NCBI GenBank assembly: GCA_035633215.1
Contig: DASQFI010000022.1
Location: forward strand, 192,437 to 256,436
Length of the DNA stretch: 64,000 nucleotides
Direction of reading: 5' to 3'
Origin: DASQFI01 sp035633215
GTDB taxonomy: Bacteria > Acidobacteriota > Vicinamibacteria > Vicinamibacterales > SCN-69-37
Part shown: positions 33,796 to 42,575 of the stretch, in pieces
Position numbering within the stretch: the stretch's first letter is position 1
Layout: each line of letters starts with the position of its first letter
The notes under the pieces: generated by a model
Told to the model about the DNA's origin: nothing
Database searches by the model: none
Seen by the model: only the letters and a program-made list of their open reading frames with translations
Program-made: the position numbers and the translations under genes

Positions 33796-35577
33796 ATGCC
33801 CGACGAGACGCTGCTCGGCCGTATCGGCAATTTCCTCCAGAATCGTCGTCCGTGGTACACGCTCCCGGACGTGCTCGCGATGCCGCGGCTCGTCGAAATT
33901 CGCAACGAGCTGCGCGCGAAAAACCTGCACGACACCGAAGAGCCCGCGTTCGAGAAGACGCCCGTACCCGCGAACCTGGATCCGCAGCTGCGCAACGAGC
34001 GGACGATCGAAGGGACCCACAACGACCTGCAATATCCGACGATGGGCAGCGCCGGCCGGCGCTTCGGCCGCAACGTCCCGCTCGAGCATGTGTTCCCGGA
34101 TACCGCGAATCTGCTCGTGCCCAATCCGCGCGTCGTGAGCCGCGAGTTGATGACCCGCGACGAGTTCAAGCCGGCCACGATCCTGAACCTGATGGCGGCC
34201 TCGTGGATCCAGTTCATGGTCCACGACTGGTTCGTGCACAAGCAGTCCGCGCCCGCCGACGGGATCGAGATTCCACTTCCGCCGGGCGACGACTGGCAGG
34301 GCGGCAAGATGAAGGTCGGGCGGAGCCTTCCCGATGCCTCGCCGTCGGGATCCACACGCCCGCCCGCCTACACGAACAGCAACAGCCACTGGTGGGACGC
34401 GTCGCAGGTCTATGGCTGCGAGAACACCGTGGCCGCCAGCCTCCGCAGCGGCCAGGGGGGCAAGCTCAGGATGGAAGCGTCCGGGAAGCTGCTCCCGGTC
34501 GACCCGGCCACCGGCCTTGATTGCACCGGCTTCACCGACAACTGGTGGATCGGCCTGGCGATGCTCCACACGCTCTTCGCGCTCGAGCACAATCACGTCT
34601 GCGACGAGCTGGCCAAACTGAATCGCGGCTGGACCGACGGGCAGCTCTTCGCGACCGCGAAGCTCATCAACTCCGCGGTGATGGCGAAAATCCACACCGT
34701 CGAGTGGACCCCGGCCATCCTGCCCCATCCGGTCGTCAAGACCGCGATGAACACGAACTGGAACGGTCTCGTCGACGGGAATCTCCAGGAGATCTTCACC
34801 TTCATCGGCGACGACGAGCTGCTCGGCGGCATCCTCGGGTCCAAGGCCGACCATCACACCGCGCCGTACTCGCTCACCGAGGAGTTCGCCGCGGTCTACC
34901 GGATGCACCCGCTCATTCCGGACGAGGTGGTCTTCCGATCGCACGCGACGGGAAGTGAGATCGAACGGCGGTCACTGCCCGAGATCGCCGGACGCAAGAC
35001 GCGTCCGGTCGTCGAGCGTCTCTCGATGGCAGACCTCTTCTACACGTTCGGCGTGTCGCACCCGGGCGCGATCACGCTTCACAACTACCCGAAACATCTC
35101 CAGAACCTCACGCGGGACAACGGCCAGCGCTTCGACCTGGCGGCGGTAGATATCCTGAGGGATCGCGAGCGCGGTGTCCCCCGCTACAACCAGTTCCGGC
35201 GCCTGGTCCACAAGGATCCGGTCACCTCGTTCGACGAGGTCACCGACAACCCGGAATGGCGCAAGCAAATCAAGCAGGTCTACGGCAACAACATCGAGAT
35301 GGTGGACCTGATGACCGGGCTCTTCGCCGAGCCGCTGCCCGAGGGGTTCGGGTTCAGCGATACGGCCTTTCGCATCTTCGTGCTGATGGCCTCACGCCGG
35401 CTGAAGAGCGACCGGTTCTTCACGGACGACTACGGCGCCAGGCTCTACACGGACTTCGGCGTCGACTACCTCAAGAAAACGACGATGCTGACGCTGCTCG
35501 AGCGGCACGTGCCGGAGGTCAAACCCGCGCTGGCGGGCGTCGAGAACGCATTCGCGCCGTGGAGGAAGACCGGATAG
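33796..35577 (+). CDS. Heme-dependent fatty-acid dioxygenase, cyclooxygenase/alpha-DOX-like
   Basis: 593 residues of the animal-type heme peroxidase superfamily. Distal His143 in FMVHDWFVH, the FALEHNHVCDEL segment (~262-273), and Tyr368/His371 in VYRMHPLIPDE. The Tyr-x-x-His spacing matches the catalytic tyrosyl radical and proximal heme ligand of cyclooxygenases and plant alpha-dioxygenases, which insert O2 into fatty acids; simple peroxidases lack this Tyr. No signal peptide. A perfect TTGACA hexamer is at 33721-33726 in the 138-base gap shared with the divergent CHAT gene. Substrate unproven. Confidence 0.85.
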   Translation: MPDETLLGRIGNFLQNRRPWYTLPDVLAMPRLVEIRNELRAKNLHDTEEPAFEKTPVPANLDPQLRNERTIEGTHNDLQYPTMGSAGRRFGRNVPLEHVFPDTANLLVPNPRVVSRELMTRDEFKPATILNLMAASWIQFMVHDWFVHKQSAPADGIEIPLPPGDDWQGGKMKVGRSLPDASPSGSTRPPAYTNSNSHWWDASQVYGCENTVAASLRSGQGGKLRMEASGKLLPVDPATGLDCTGFTDNWWIGLAMLHTLFALEHNHVCDELAKLNRGWTDGQLFATAKLINSAVMAKIHTVEWTPAILPHPVVKTAMNTNWNGLVDGNLQEIFTFIGDDELLGGILGSKADHHTAPYSLTEEFAAVYRMHPLIPDEVVFRSHATGSEIERRSLPEIAGRKTRPVVERLSMADLFYTFGVSHPGAITLHNYPKHLQNLTRDNGQRFDLAAVDILRDRERGVPRYNQFRRLVHKDPVTSFDEVTDNPEWRKQIKQVYGNNIEMVDLMTGLFAEPLPEGFGFSDTAFRIFVLMASRRLKSDRFFTDDYGARLYTDFGVDYLKKTTMLTLLERHVPEVKPALAGVENAFAPWRKTG

Positions 35578-35580
35578 AAA

Positions 35581-35707
35581 GCGCTTGTCGGTACGACGGG
35601 TACGGCAGGTCCAAGGAACGTGCTGACGATTGTCTTCTTCTTAAGAAGATGACAAGAATCAGGTTCCACGGACCCGCCGTACCCGTCGTACCGACAAGCG
35701 CATTTTT
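35581..35707. terminator. Foldback element E: 26-bp perfect inverted repeat with T-run
   Basis: 35581-35606 is exactly inverted at 35676-35701 and followed by TTTTT (35703-35707). Inner segments also pair (GGTCC/GGACC, GGAAC/GTTCC, TTCTT/AAGAA), so most of the 120 bases fold into one hairpin. It fills the gap between convergent dioxygenase and quinoprotein genes and is a good bidirectional terminator candidate. Confidence 0.75.
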
Positions 35708-35719
35708 GGAGTGTTACTG

Positions 35720-37711
35720 CTAGCGTAGCCGCAGCGCCGCGATCCCGCCGTTCATCTGCACGACGAGGTGCTGCTTGCCGGCGTGCATGTAGGTCATCAT
35801 GCCGTAGCGGACCTGGCGCGGCACTTTCACCTTCCCGAGCTCTTTGCCGGTCCGCTTGTCGACGGCGAAGACGTGCGGCGTGCCGTCGCTCGTCTCGCCC
35901 GAATACAGCAGCATCGTCGGCGTCACGATGAGCGGTGACTGCCGGCCCGTGCCGGTGTTGGGAAGCTCGAGACCTTTGAGCGCGGGGTGTTTGAGGATCC
36001 GGTCGGGGGTGTAGCCGATCGGAATCGACCACAGATGTTCGCCGGTGTTCATGTCGATTGCGGTGATCCGGCTGTAGGGCGGCTTGTAGAGCGGCAATCC
36101 CTGCACCGCGAGCGCACCCGCGCTACCCGCGGCCGCGTACGTCGCGATCGTCGTTCCGGTCGGCTGCGGGACCTGTTTGTCGCGCTCGGCGCCGGGCACC
36201 ATCAGCCGCGACGAACAGCCTTTCTGTGACGGGACGAACAGGATCCCCGACTCGGGATCGGCTGCCGGCGTACCGTCGATATTGGTGCCGCCGACGTCGC
36301 CCGGACACCACACCGACGCGATCTTCCCGAGGTTGTTGTCGCGGTGGAGCGGCGGAAAAAACATCGGCCCGTAGTCGAACTTCTCGAGCACCTTCAGCGC
36401 CTCGGCTCGCAGGGCCGGCGTGTAGTCGATCAGATCGTTCACGCTCAGTCCCTGCATGTCGTACGCGGCGGGCTTCGTCGGGAACGGCTGTGTTTTGGCG
36501 AGCTGCTCGCCCGGGATTTTCGAGACCGGCACCGGACGCTCTTCGATCGGCCAGAGCGGGGCGCCGGTGGCGCGGTTGAACGCGTAGACGAACGCCTGCT
36601 TGGTCACCTGCGCGACCGCCGGAATGCGCTGGCCATTCACAGTGACGTCCATCAGGACGGGCGCCGTGGACGTGTCGTAGTTCCAGATGTCGTGGTGCAC
36701 GAGCTGGTAGTGCCACACGCGCTTGCCGGTCTTGACGTCGAGCGCGATCAGGCTCGTGCTGAAGAGGTTGTGGCCGGGCCGGAATCCGCCCCAGAAGTCC
36801 ATCGTCGCGCCATTGGTCGGCACGAACACGAGCCCGCGTTCGGCATCGGCCGCGAGCGGCGCCCACGACGAGATGTCGCCCGTCGTTTTCCACGCCTCGT
36901 TCTCCCACGTCTCATGCCCGAACTCGCCCGGGCGCGGCAGCACGCGGAACTTCCAGAGGAACTTCCCGGTGCGTGCGTCGTAGGCGAGGATGTCGCCCGG
37001 CACGTTCTCGTGCCGCGACTGGTTGTAGCCCTGCTCGGCCGAGTTGCCGACGATGATGACGCCGTTCACGACAATCGCCGGCGAGGAGCTCGTGATGTAG
37101 CCCTTCTCGAGCGGGATGCCTTTGTCCGGATCGAACGGGTGTCCGAGGTCCTTCAGCAGATCGACCGTGCCGGTCTTCGGGAATCCCTTCAAGGGCACCG
37201 CGCCGCCGAATCCGTCGAGCGGCTGCCCCGTGTGCGCGTCGAGCGCGTGGAGGAAGAAGGCCGGCGTGATGACATACACGACATCGCGGCCGCCGATGTT
37301 GGCGTATGCGACGCCCTTGCCGTGGTTCTTCCGCATCGAGTACTCCCAGCGGAAGGTCGACGGCTCGCGGAACGTCCAGAGCGTCTCCCCGGTGCCGGCG
37401 TCGATGGCCACGACATACCGGCGATCACCGGCGACGGTGATGAGCATGCCGTCGACGTAAATCGGAATGGGACGCGCGAGCACTTCGCCGAAGCTCGCGC
37501 CGTTCCACTCCCAGGCGACGTCCAGCTTTTCGAAGTTCTGCGGCGTGATCTGCGTCAGCCGCGTGTAGCGCTGGTTGGCCGCGTCGCCACCGATGGACAG
37601 CCAGCCGCCGTTCTGCGGAACCGACTGCCTCGCCGCGGTCACCAGTCCCGCCACGAGAACCAACGCGCCGACGAAGACGACGAATCTCGCCAACCGTGTG
37701 GTGCTACCCAT
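35720..37711 (-). CDS. Exported PQQ-dependent dehydrogenase-type quinoprotein
   Basis: 663 residues with signal peptide (FVVFVGALVLVAGLVTAAR). Eight-bladed quinoprotein propeller: WLSIGGDAANQRYTRLTQI, VVAIDAGTGETLWTFRE, LYAYDARTGKFLWKFR-type repeats, and VWHYQLVHHDIWNYDTSTAP. No C-terminal CxxCH heme, so electrons would leave through a separate cytochrome or quinone. Similar to periplasmic glucose/alcohol dehydrogenases; substrate unknown. Last gene of the GH109-kinase-HupE-MBL run (34-base gap to the metallo-hydrolase). Confidence 0.85.
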   Translation of the reverse strand: MGSTTRLARFVVFVGALVLVAGLVTAARQSVPQNGGWLSIGGDAANQRYTRLTQITPQNFEKLDVAWEWNGASFGEVLARPIPIYVDGMLITVAGDRRYVVAIDAGTGETLWTFREPSTFRWEYSMRKNHGKGVAYANIGGRDVVYVITPAFFLHALDAHTGQPLDGFGGAVPLKGFPKTGTVDLLKDLGHPFDPDKGIPLEKGYITSSSPAIVVNGVIIVGNSAEQGYNQSRHENVPGDILAYDARTGKFLWKFRVLPRPGEFGHETWENEAWKTTGDISSWAPLAADAERGLVFVPTNGATMDFWGGFRPGHNLFSTSLIALDVKTGKRVWHYQLVHHDIWNYDTSTAPVLMDVTVNGQRIPAVAQVTKQAFVYAFNRATGAPLWPIEERPVPVSKIPGEQLAKTQPFPTKPAAYDMQGLSVNDLIDYTPALRAEALKVLEKFDYGPMFFPPLHRDNNLGKIASVWCPGDVGGTNIDGTPAADPESGILFVPSQKGCSSRLMVPGAERDKQVPQPTGTTIATYAAAGSAGALAVQGLPLYKPPYSRITAIDMNTGEHLWSIPIGYTPDRILKHPALKGLELPNTGTGRQSPLIVTPTMLLYSGETSDGTPHVFAVDKRTGKELGKVKVPRQVRYGMMTYMHAGKQHLVVQMNGGIAALRLR

Positions 37712-37745
37712 CGCGTCTCTCCCGTGATCTGAGGTGACGGACTAT

Positions 37746-38642
37746 CTATTTCCTTTTCATTTCCTCGGCCAGCAGCTGGAGGCGCCCAGGCATGCCGCCA
37801 AACAGCGTCGGAATCTGGCTCGAATATCCCGTGTACTTCTCGGGCATCTTCCACCCGGCCGCCGCTTCCTCGGGCGTCTTGCCCGCCTTCAGCTCGGCTT
37901 GTGCCCACGTCAGGAAATCCTGGTTGAACTCGGCGAACGTCTTGAGATCCGCCCACGTCGACTGCGTCGGCGCGTGGCCGTTGATGACAATGTCCACACC
38001 CTTGATGCCGGCGTGCGCTTTGTTCAGGGTGCTGGGATATTGCAGGACGCTGCCACCGTTGGCGCCATCGATGTTCGGCAGTCCGCGATTCGCAAAGAGG
38101 TCCCCGGAGTGCACTGTCCCGAGGGCGGTGAACACGACCCACGCGTCGCCGTTCGTGTGTCCCGGACCGAAGTAATAGAGGTCAATCTGATCGGCGCCCT
38201 TGCCGATCGTCATCCGATCCTTGAAGGTCCGCTTCGCCATCCCCTGGTTGTTGTTCTGTTTGAAGATGTCGAGCTTCTCCATGTTGCCCTTCGTGTTTTC
38301 CTGCGTCACGACGTCAACCGTGGCGGGAAACTCCACGTTGCCGCTCACGTGATCACCGTGCGCGTGCGTGTTGATCACGAGCGTCACCGGTTTGGGCGTG
38401 AGCTCCTTCACCTTCTCGAGAATGGGCTGCCCCCATCCCGGGTTCTTCGCGTCCACGACGACGACGCCGTCCGTGGTCACGAAGACCGCCGTGTTGCCGC
38501 CGCCGCCCCGGAGGACGAACAGGTTGTCCTTGACCTTCTCCACCGTGACGACCCGGGGCTGTTGCTGCGCCCGGAGTGCCGACACTCCGATAGACAACGC
38601 GCCCAGGACCAGGACCGCGCCGAGCACCACCGTCCGTTTCAT
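37746..38642 (-). CDS. Exported metallo-beta-lactamase-fold hydrolase
   Basis: 298 residues from the ATG at 38642 (GGGGGAG 4 bases upstream). Signal peptide (VLGAVLVLGALSIGVSAL). Zinc motif HxHxDH in NTHAHGDHVSG, second His in FGPGHTNGD, Asp in HSGDLFANRG and terminal His in INGHAPTQS. The fold covers lactonases, glyoxalases and beta-lactamases; no specific class is evident. ATGA overlap with the upstream HupE-like gene means coupled translation. Confidence 0.85.
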   Translation of the reverse strand: MKRTVVLGAVLVLGALSIGVSALRAQQQPRVVTVEKVKDNLFVLRGGGGNTAVFVTTDGVVVVDAKNPGWGQPILEKVKELTPKPVTLVINTHAHGDHVSGNVEFPATVDVVTQENTKGNMEKLDIFKQNNNQGMAKRTFKDRMTIGKGADQIDLYYFGPGHTNGDAWVVFTALGTVHSGDLFANRGLPNIDGANGGSVLQYPSTLNKAHAGIKGVDIVINGHAPTQSTWADLKTFAEFNQDFLTWAQAELKAGKTPEEAAAGWKMPEKYTGYSSQIPTLFGGMPGRLQLLAEEMKRK

Positions 38643-39736
38643 AACACTCCCCCGGGAAAGAATAGTCGTTCCACGAACCAGAACGCACCTGCCGCGATCA
38701 CGACAATCGACCCGGCCACCCCCAAACGGCGGCCCAGCGTTTCGCTCCAGGATCGGAGCGCCGCGAGCGCGGCGGCCGCCACGACGACCACCAGCAACTG
38801 CCCCGCCTCGACGCCGAGGTTGAAGGACACGAGTGACCAGCCGAGCGCGCGGGACGGTAAGTCCATTTCCCTCAATACGTTGGCGAAGCCGAACCCGTGA
38901 ATCAATCCAAAGGCAAACGCGATCCAGGGGCGGACGTCCCGCCCGGACCGGACGAGCAGGTTGTCGGCCCCGACGAAGACGATGCTGAGCGCGATGGCCG
39001 GCTCGATGATGCGGGCCGGCGGGGTCAGGATCTGCAGGACCGCCATCGACAGCGTGATGCTGTGCGCGAGGGTGAATGCCGTGACAATGAGCGCCAGCCG
39101 GCGGATCGAGCCGCCGAGGAGCAGCAGGCCGACGAGAAACAGCAAATGGTCTGGTCCAATCAGGATGTGGTGGACGCCCGACGCGGCGAAACGCTGGACG
39201 ACGGCGAGCCGTCCCTGCCGCGTGCCCGCGAAATACTCGTAGCGCGGCCGGCCACGATCGAGGATGGCCTGCGCGAGCGCGTCGCTTTCGTACACGTTGA
39301 CGAAGGTCTTGTGGTTCGGATCGTAGGGAAACAGCTGGGCGTCGATTGCAACGGACGCAACCGGTCCCGCGATCGGATACCGAAGGCGGAGCCGGAGCGA
39401 TTGTCGATCCGGCAGCACCTCGACCGTCGCCCATTGCGGCTGCAAAGTGACGCCGCCGACGCGTGCGACCAGACGGCCCTCGAAGAGCTTCGCGATTGCA
39501 CCGGCTTGTTGCGCGGCAAATGAGGGATCGAGCAGCCGCTCGGCGTTGGTAATGTTCAGGTCATGCGCGACATCGAGGATGTGGACCACCAGCGTGCCCT
39601 CGATGGCCGACGGCTGCAGGCGAAGGTCGAGGTAGCTGAACGGAACGGGATGCGCGTCGACGGGCGTGGCGCGCAGGGCCGCCGCGAGCACGAGCGCCAG
39701 CGCGAGCACGGTCCGCCCGATTCGCATGCGCGTCAT
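38639..39736 (-). CDS. HupE/UreJ-like membrane protein
   Basis: 365 residues from the ATG at 39736 (39727 is also possible). Signal peptide, then a ~140-residue extracytoplasmic beta domain beginning HPVPFSYLDLRL, and about six membrane helices with the HupE_UreJ_2 hallmark GVHHILIGPDHLLFLVGLLL and HSITLSMA..FGLIHGFGFA. Some relatives are nickel or cobalt transporters; histidines in the helices are consistent, but specificity is unproven. Coupled by ATGA to the metallo-hydrolase. Confidence 0.78.
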   Translation of the reverse strand: MTRMRIGRTVLALALVLAAALRATPVDAHPVPFSYLDLRLQPSAIEGTLVVHILDVAHDLNITNAERLLDPSFAAQQAGAIAKLFEGRLVARVGGVTLQPQWATVEVLPDRQSLRLRLRYPIAGPVASVAIDAQLFPYDPNHKTFVNVYESDALAQAILDRGRPRYEYFAGTRQGRLAVVQRFAASGVHHILIGPDHLLFLVGLLLLGGSIRRLALIVTAFTLAHSITLSMAVLQILTPPARIIEPAIALSIVFVGADNLLVRSGRDVRPWIAFAFGLIHGFGFANVLREMDLPSRALGWSLVSFNLGVEAGQLLVVVVAAAALAALRSWSETLGRRLGVAGSIVVIAAGAFWFVERLFFPGGVL

Positions 39737-39777
39737 GGTACATGCCAGGCCCCCGAACGCTTCATCACCGCATTCTC

Positions 39778-41121
39778 TCATCCGTCGATCAGGAGCTCCA
39801 TCGCCGGTGGCGCGGGACGACAGACGAACGAGGACGCGCCGATGATCGCTGGAAATTTGTCGGCGTAGACAGCCAGCCAGCGCGTCGCAAATCCGGCCGC
39901 GTCATCGGCCTCCACGAGGGCCCAGACGCTGCCGCCAAATCCTGCGCCGAAGCTCGAGGCCGCAAACGCGCCGTTCGCGCGGGCGAGGCGCGCGAGCTCG
40001 ACGGTTTCAGGAATCTGATTCTCGAGCAGCGTCTCGGCGAATTCCTGTGACAGCTGGGACAGGCGCGCCAGTTGCTTCCTGTCAGCGCGTCGAAACGCCT
40101 CGAGCGCCTCAGGCACCCATTCGTCCTCTCCGACAAAATGCACGAACCTGGCACCCAGATACCCGCCGTACTCCAGGCCATCGACGAAGTCGACGAGCGC
40201 CTCGGCATCGGCGGCTTCGACCGCGGCCGCCAGGTGCGGATGCACGCGGCCCACACGTGCGTTCAACTGCTCGAGAAGGGTCCGGGTCGCACGCGAGGCG
40301 CGATTGTACTGATCGCGCGCTGAGCCGGCCTTGTCGGCTTCGATGCCGCTCGCGGCGACCACGAACCGCCAGCCATGTGGCAGTTCGGCATCGCCATGCC
40401 GTCGCACCGGCAGATACGAGTAGGCGCTGACGTGGCCGGCGAGCCCCATCAGGATCGCGGTGTGATCCTCGCTGCCGCCGTCGGTGCCGACCCCGGGCGC
40501 CCCGGTGAATGTCTTGAAGGTGAGCCCGTTCTCGACCGCTCCGAGATAGCCGGCGAGATCCTCGAGCGTGTTCAACGCGCCACGCCATTCAGGCCGCAGA
40601 TGCAGATCGCCACGCCGCATCAACGTGATCGCCAGCCCCACCACGAGCGCGCTCGAGCTGCTGAGCCCGGCGGCGCGCGGCAGGTCGCTGGCGAGCGCGA
40701 TATCCACCCCGAGCGAGGCGCCGGGAAAATCGCGCGCGACCCGCCGCGCCACGACGTCGACATACTTCGCCCATCCGCTCACCTCGGACGAGTCGCGATC
40801 CAGGTCGACGATCGCCTCCTCGCGAAGTCGCGCGTCGATCACCCGGACGCGTCCATCCTCGCGTGGCGCCGCGACGAGGACGAAGCCGCGCGGAACCGTG
40901 CAGGTGAGCGATCGCCCGCCTGCGTAGTCGGTGTGCTTGCCGAAGATCTCGATGCGGCCCGGCACGAACCAGCCCCAGTGCGGGGCCTGACCGGTCGATC
41001 GAGAGAAGGCATCCACCGACTGAACCAGAAGGACCGCTCGTCCCTCGGCGTCCGTGGGCTCGAACCCGGCGCCAGTGAACAACCGCTGGACGCGATCGAA
41101 TTTGAGTTCGGCGCGGCTCAC
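39778..41121 (-). CDS. GHMP sugar kinase, divergent galactokinase family
   Basis: 447 residues from a GTG whose GTGA overlaps the GH109 stop. Three GHMP motifs: PGRIEIFGKHTDYAGG (54-69), DLPRAAGLSSSSALVVG (~146-162) and FGAGFGGSVWAL near the C-terminus. The sugar-binding signature differs from classical galactokinase (GRVNLIGEHTDY): Asn to Glu58 and Glu to Lys62, and the usual MDQ segment is GGSEDHTAIL. The position after an alpha-N-acetylgalactosaminidase suggests a GalNAc or other sugar substrate instead of galactose. Specificity is inference. Confidence 0.8.
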   Translation of the reverse strand: MSRAELKFDRVQRLFTGAGFEPTDAEGRAVLLVQSVDAFSRSTGQAPHWGWFVPGRIEIFGKHTDYAGGRSLTCTVPRGFVLVAAPREDGRVRVIDARLREEAIVDLDRDSSEVSGWAKYVDVVARRVARDFPGASLGVDIALASDLPRAAGLSSSSALVVGLAITLMRRGDLHLRPEWRGALNTLEDLAGYLGAVENGLTFKTFTGAPGVGTDGGSEDHTAILMGLAGHVSAYSYLPVRRHGDAELPHGWRFVVAASGIEADKAGSARDQYNRASRATRTLLEQLNARVGRVHPHLAAAVEAADAEALVDFVDGLEYGGYLGARFVHFVGEDEWVPEALEAFRRADRKQLARLSQLSQEFAETLLENQIPETVELARLARANGAFAASSFGAGFGGSVWALVEADDAAGFATRWLAVYADKFPAIIGASSFVCRPAPPAMELLIDG

Positions 41122-42482
41122 ATGCGCACGATGGCCAGCGGCGCTCGAGTCCGCCAGCGCCCGCGCGTGAAGTCCGGACAGTCAATCGGCCGGCCGTGCC
41201 GGGCGACTGACTGGCAGCTCAGCTCGACGACGGAGCTGAGGGCGGCGGCGTCGTAGACGTCCATATCCGTCGACGTGCCCTCGCGCAGGCACTTGATCAG
41301 CCGGTAGTCCTCGATGAAGTCCATGCCACCATGGCCCGCGCCAGCGGCCTGCGCGGCAATCTCCTTCCAGAGCGGATGCTCGAACTCCGCCAGGAGGTCG
41401 TTGGCCTGAACCCACTGGTCGTTCTTGCCGCGGCCCTCGACGTACGCGCGGTGCGGATACCCCTGGAACAGCCCTTTCGTGCCCTGCACGAGATGGATGC
41501 GGCTGTACGGACGCGGCAGATTGGTGCAGTGCTGCACCATGATCGTCCGGCCGCGCGCGGTCCTGATCAGGCTCGTGTTCACGTCGCCGAGGACGAACTG
41601 TTCTCTTCGCTGCGGTGCGTCTTCCGGAGAGTGCGCGGCCGCCCAATCCTGCAACCCGCGCGACGGCGAGCTCATCGACGTCAGGTACTCGAAGCGATCG
41701 CCGCGATTGATGTCCAGGCAGTTCGCGATCGGCCCGAGCCCGTGCGTCGGATACAGATTGCCGTCGAGCTTCATCGACCAGGCTCGCCGCCATAACCCTT
41801 CGTTGCGGTTCTCGAACTTGATGCCGCGCAGGTCGTGCAGGTAGCCGCCTTCCGCGTGGAGGATCTCCCCGAACAGGCCCTGGCGGACCATGTTGTAGGC
41901 CATCATCTCCATCCGGTCATAGTTGCAGTTCTCCATCATCACGCAGTGCTTCTTGTATTTCTCGGCGGCCTCGACCATCGCCCAGCAATCGTCGAGATTC
42001 ATCGCCGCCGGCACTTCGGTCGCGGTGTGCTTGCCGTTTTTCATGGCGGCGAGCATCACCGGAACATGCCATTCCCACGGCGTGGCGTTGTAGACGAGAT
42101 CCAGATCCTCGGTCTCGCACATCCGCTCGAAATCGCGCGGGCCCCGCGTGTACGACGTGGGCGCCGGCTGTCCGGCTTCCGTGATCGTCCTGGTCGCCCA
42201 ATCCGTGCGCTCCGTCCGGATATCGCACACCGCGGTGACGCGGCAGCCTTGGATGTTCAGCAGATTGCGCACGTGGCCCGAGCCCTGCAACCCCACGCCC
42301 ACGTACCCGATCCGAACCGTCTCGATCGGCGCCGCGGCGAATGCGGCCTGCGCCGACGGCTGGTCGGTCTCGATCGGCCCGGCGTTCGGCTGCACGCCGG
42401 CCGCGCCGGCCACCGCAGCCGCGCCACTGATGCGCAGGAAATCACGCCGGCTGGGATCGGACCGAGGATCTGGATTGGCCAT
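41118..42482 (-). CDS. Tat-exported GH109 (Gfo/Idh/MocA) alpha-N-acetylgalactosaminidase-like protein
   Basis: 454 residues. Twin-arginine signal SRRDFLRISGAAAVAGA. Rossmann NAD site VRIGYVGVGLQGSGHVRN, then the GH109 hallmarks ATPWEWHVPVMLAAMKNGKH, VMMENCNYDRMEMMAYNMVR and MKLDGNLYPTHGLGPIA. GH109 enzymes use bound NAD to cleave alpha-GalNAc by an oxidation-elimination route. Transcribed from a near-leaderless promoter (TATAAT 6 bases before ATG). First gene of a five-gene operon; overlaps the sugar kinase by GTGA. Confidence 0.83.
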   Translation of the reverse strand: MANPDPRSDPSRRDFLRISGAAAVAGAAGVQPNAGPIETDQPSAQAAFAAAPIETVRIGYVGVGLQGSGHVRNLLNIQGCRVTAVCDIRTERTDWATRTITEAGQPAPTSYTRGPRDFERMCETEDLDLVYNATPWEWHVPVMLAAMKNGKHTATEVPAAMNLDDCWAMVEAAEKYKKHCVMMENCNYDRMEMMAYNMVRQGLFGEILHAEGGYLHDLRGIKFENRNEGLWRRAWSMKLDGNLYPTHGLGPIANCLDINRGDRFEYLTSMSSPSRGLQDWAAAHSPEDAPQRREQFVLGDVNTSLIRTARGRTIMVQHCTNLPRPYSRIHLVQGTKGLFQGYPHRAYVEGRGKNDQWVQANDLLAEFEHPLWKEIAAQAAGAGHGGMDFIEDYRLIKCLREGTSTDMDVYDAAALSSVVELSCQSVARHGRPIDCPDFTRGRWRTRAPLAIVRM

Positions 42483-42488
42483 GGCGCG

Positions 42489-42494
42489 ATTATA
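42489..42494 (-). promoter_or_regulatory. Leaderless -10 promoter of the GH109 operon
   Basis: Perfect TATAAT on the minus strand, 6 bases before the ATG at 42482, so transcription would start at or next to the start codon. No Shine-Dalgarno is present. A good -35 is not visible at 17 bases. Confidence 0.55.
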
Positions 42495-42575
42495 GGCCCC
42501 GGTCGAATGCGACCTGACCGGCTTAGACTCTGCTGAGCACGCCGGCCCTGAGTCGGGCCCACATCTCCTCTGACC

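Noticed and set aside
33658..34944. Extension of the CHAT protein by ~430 codons
   Set aside because: Antisense to the dioxygenase gene, which has full catalytic motifs; the CHAT start at 33657 has its own ribosome site.
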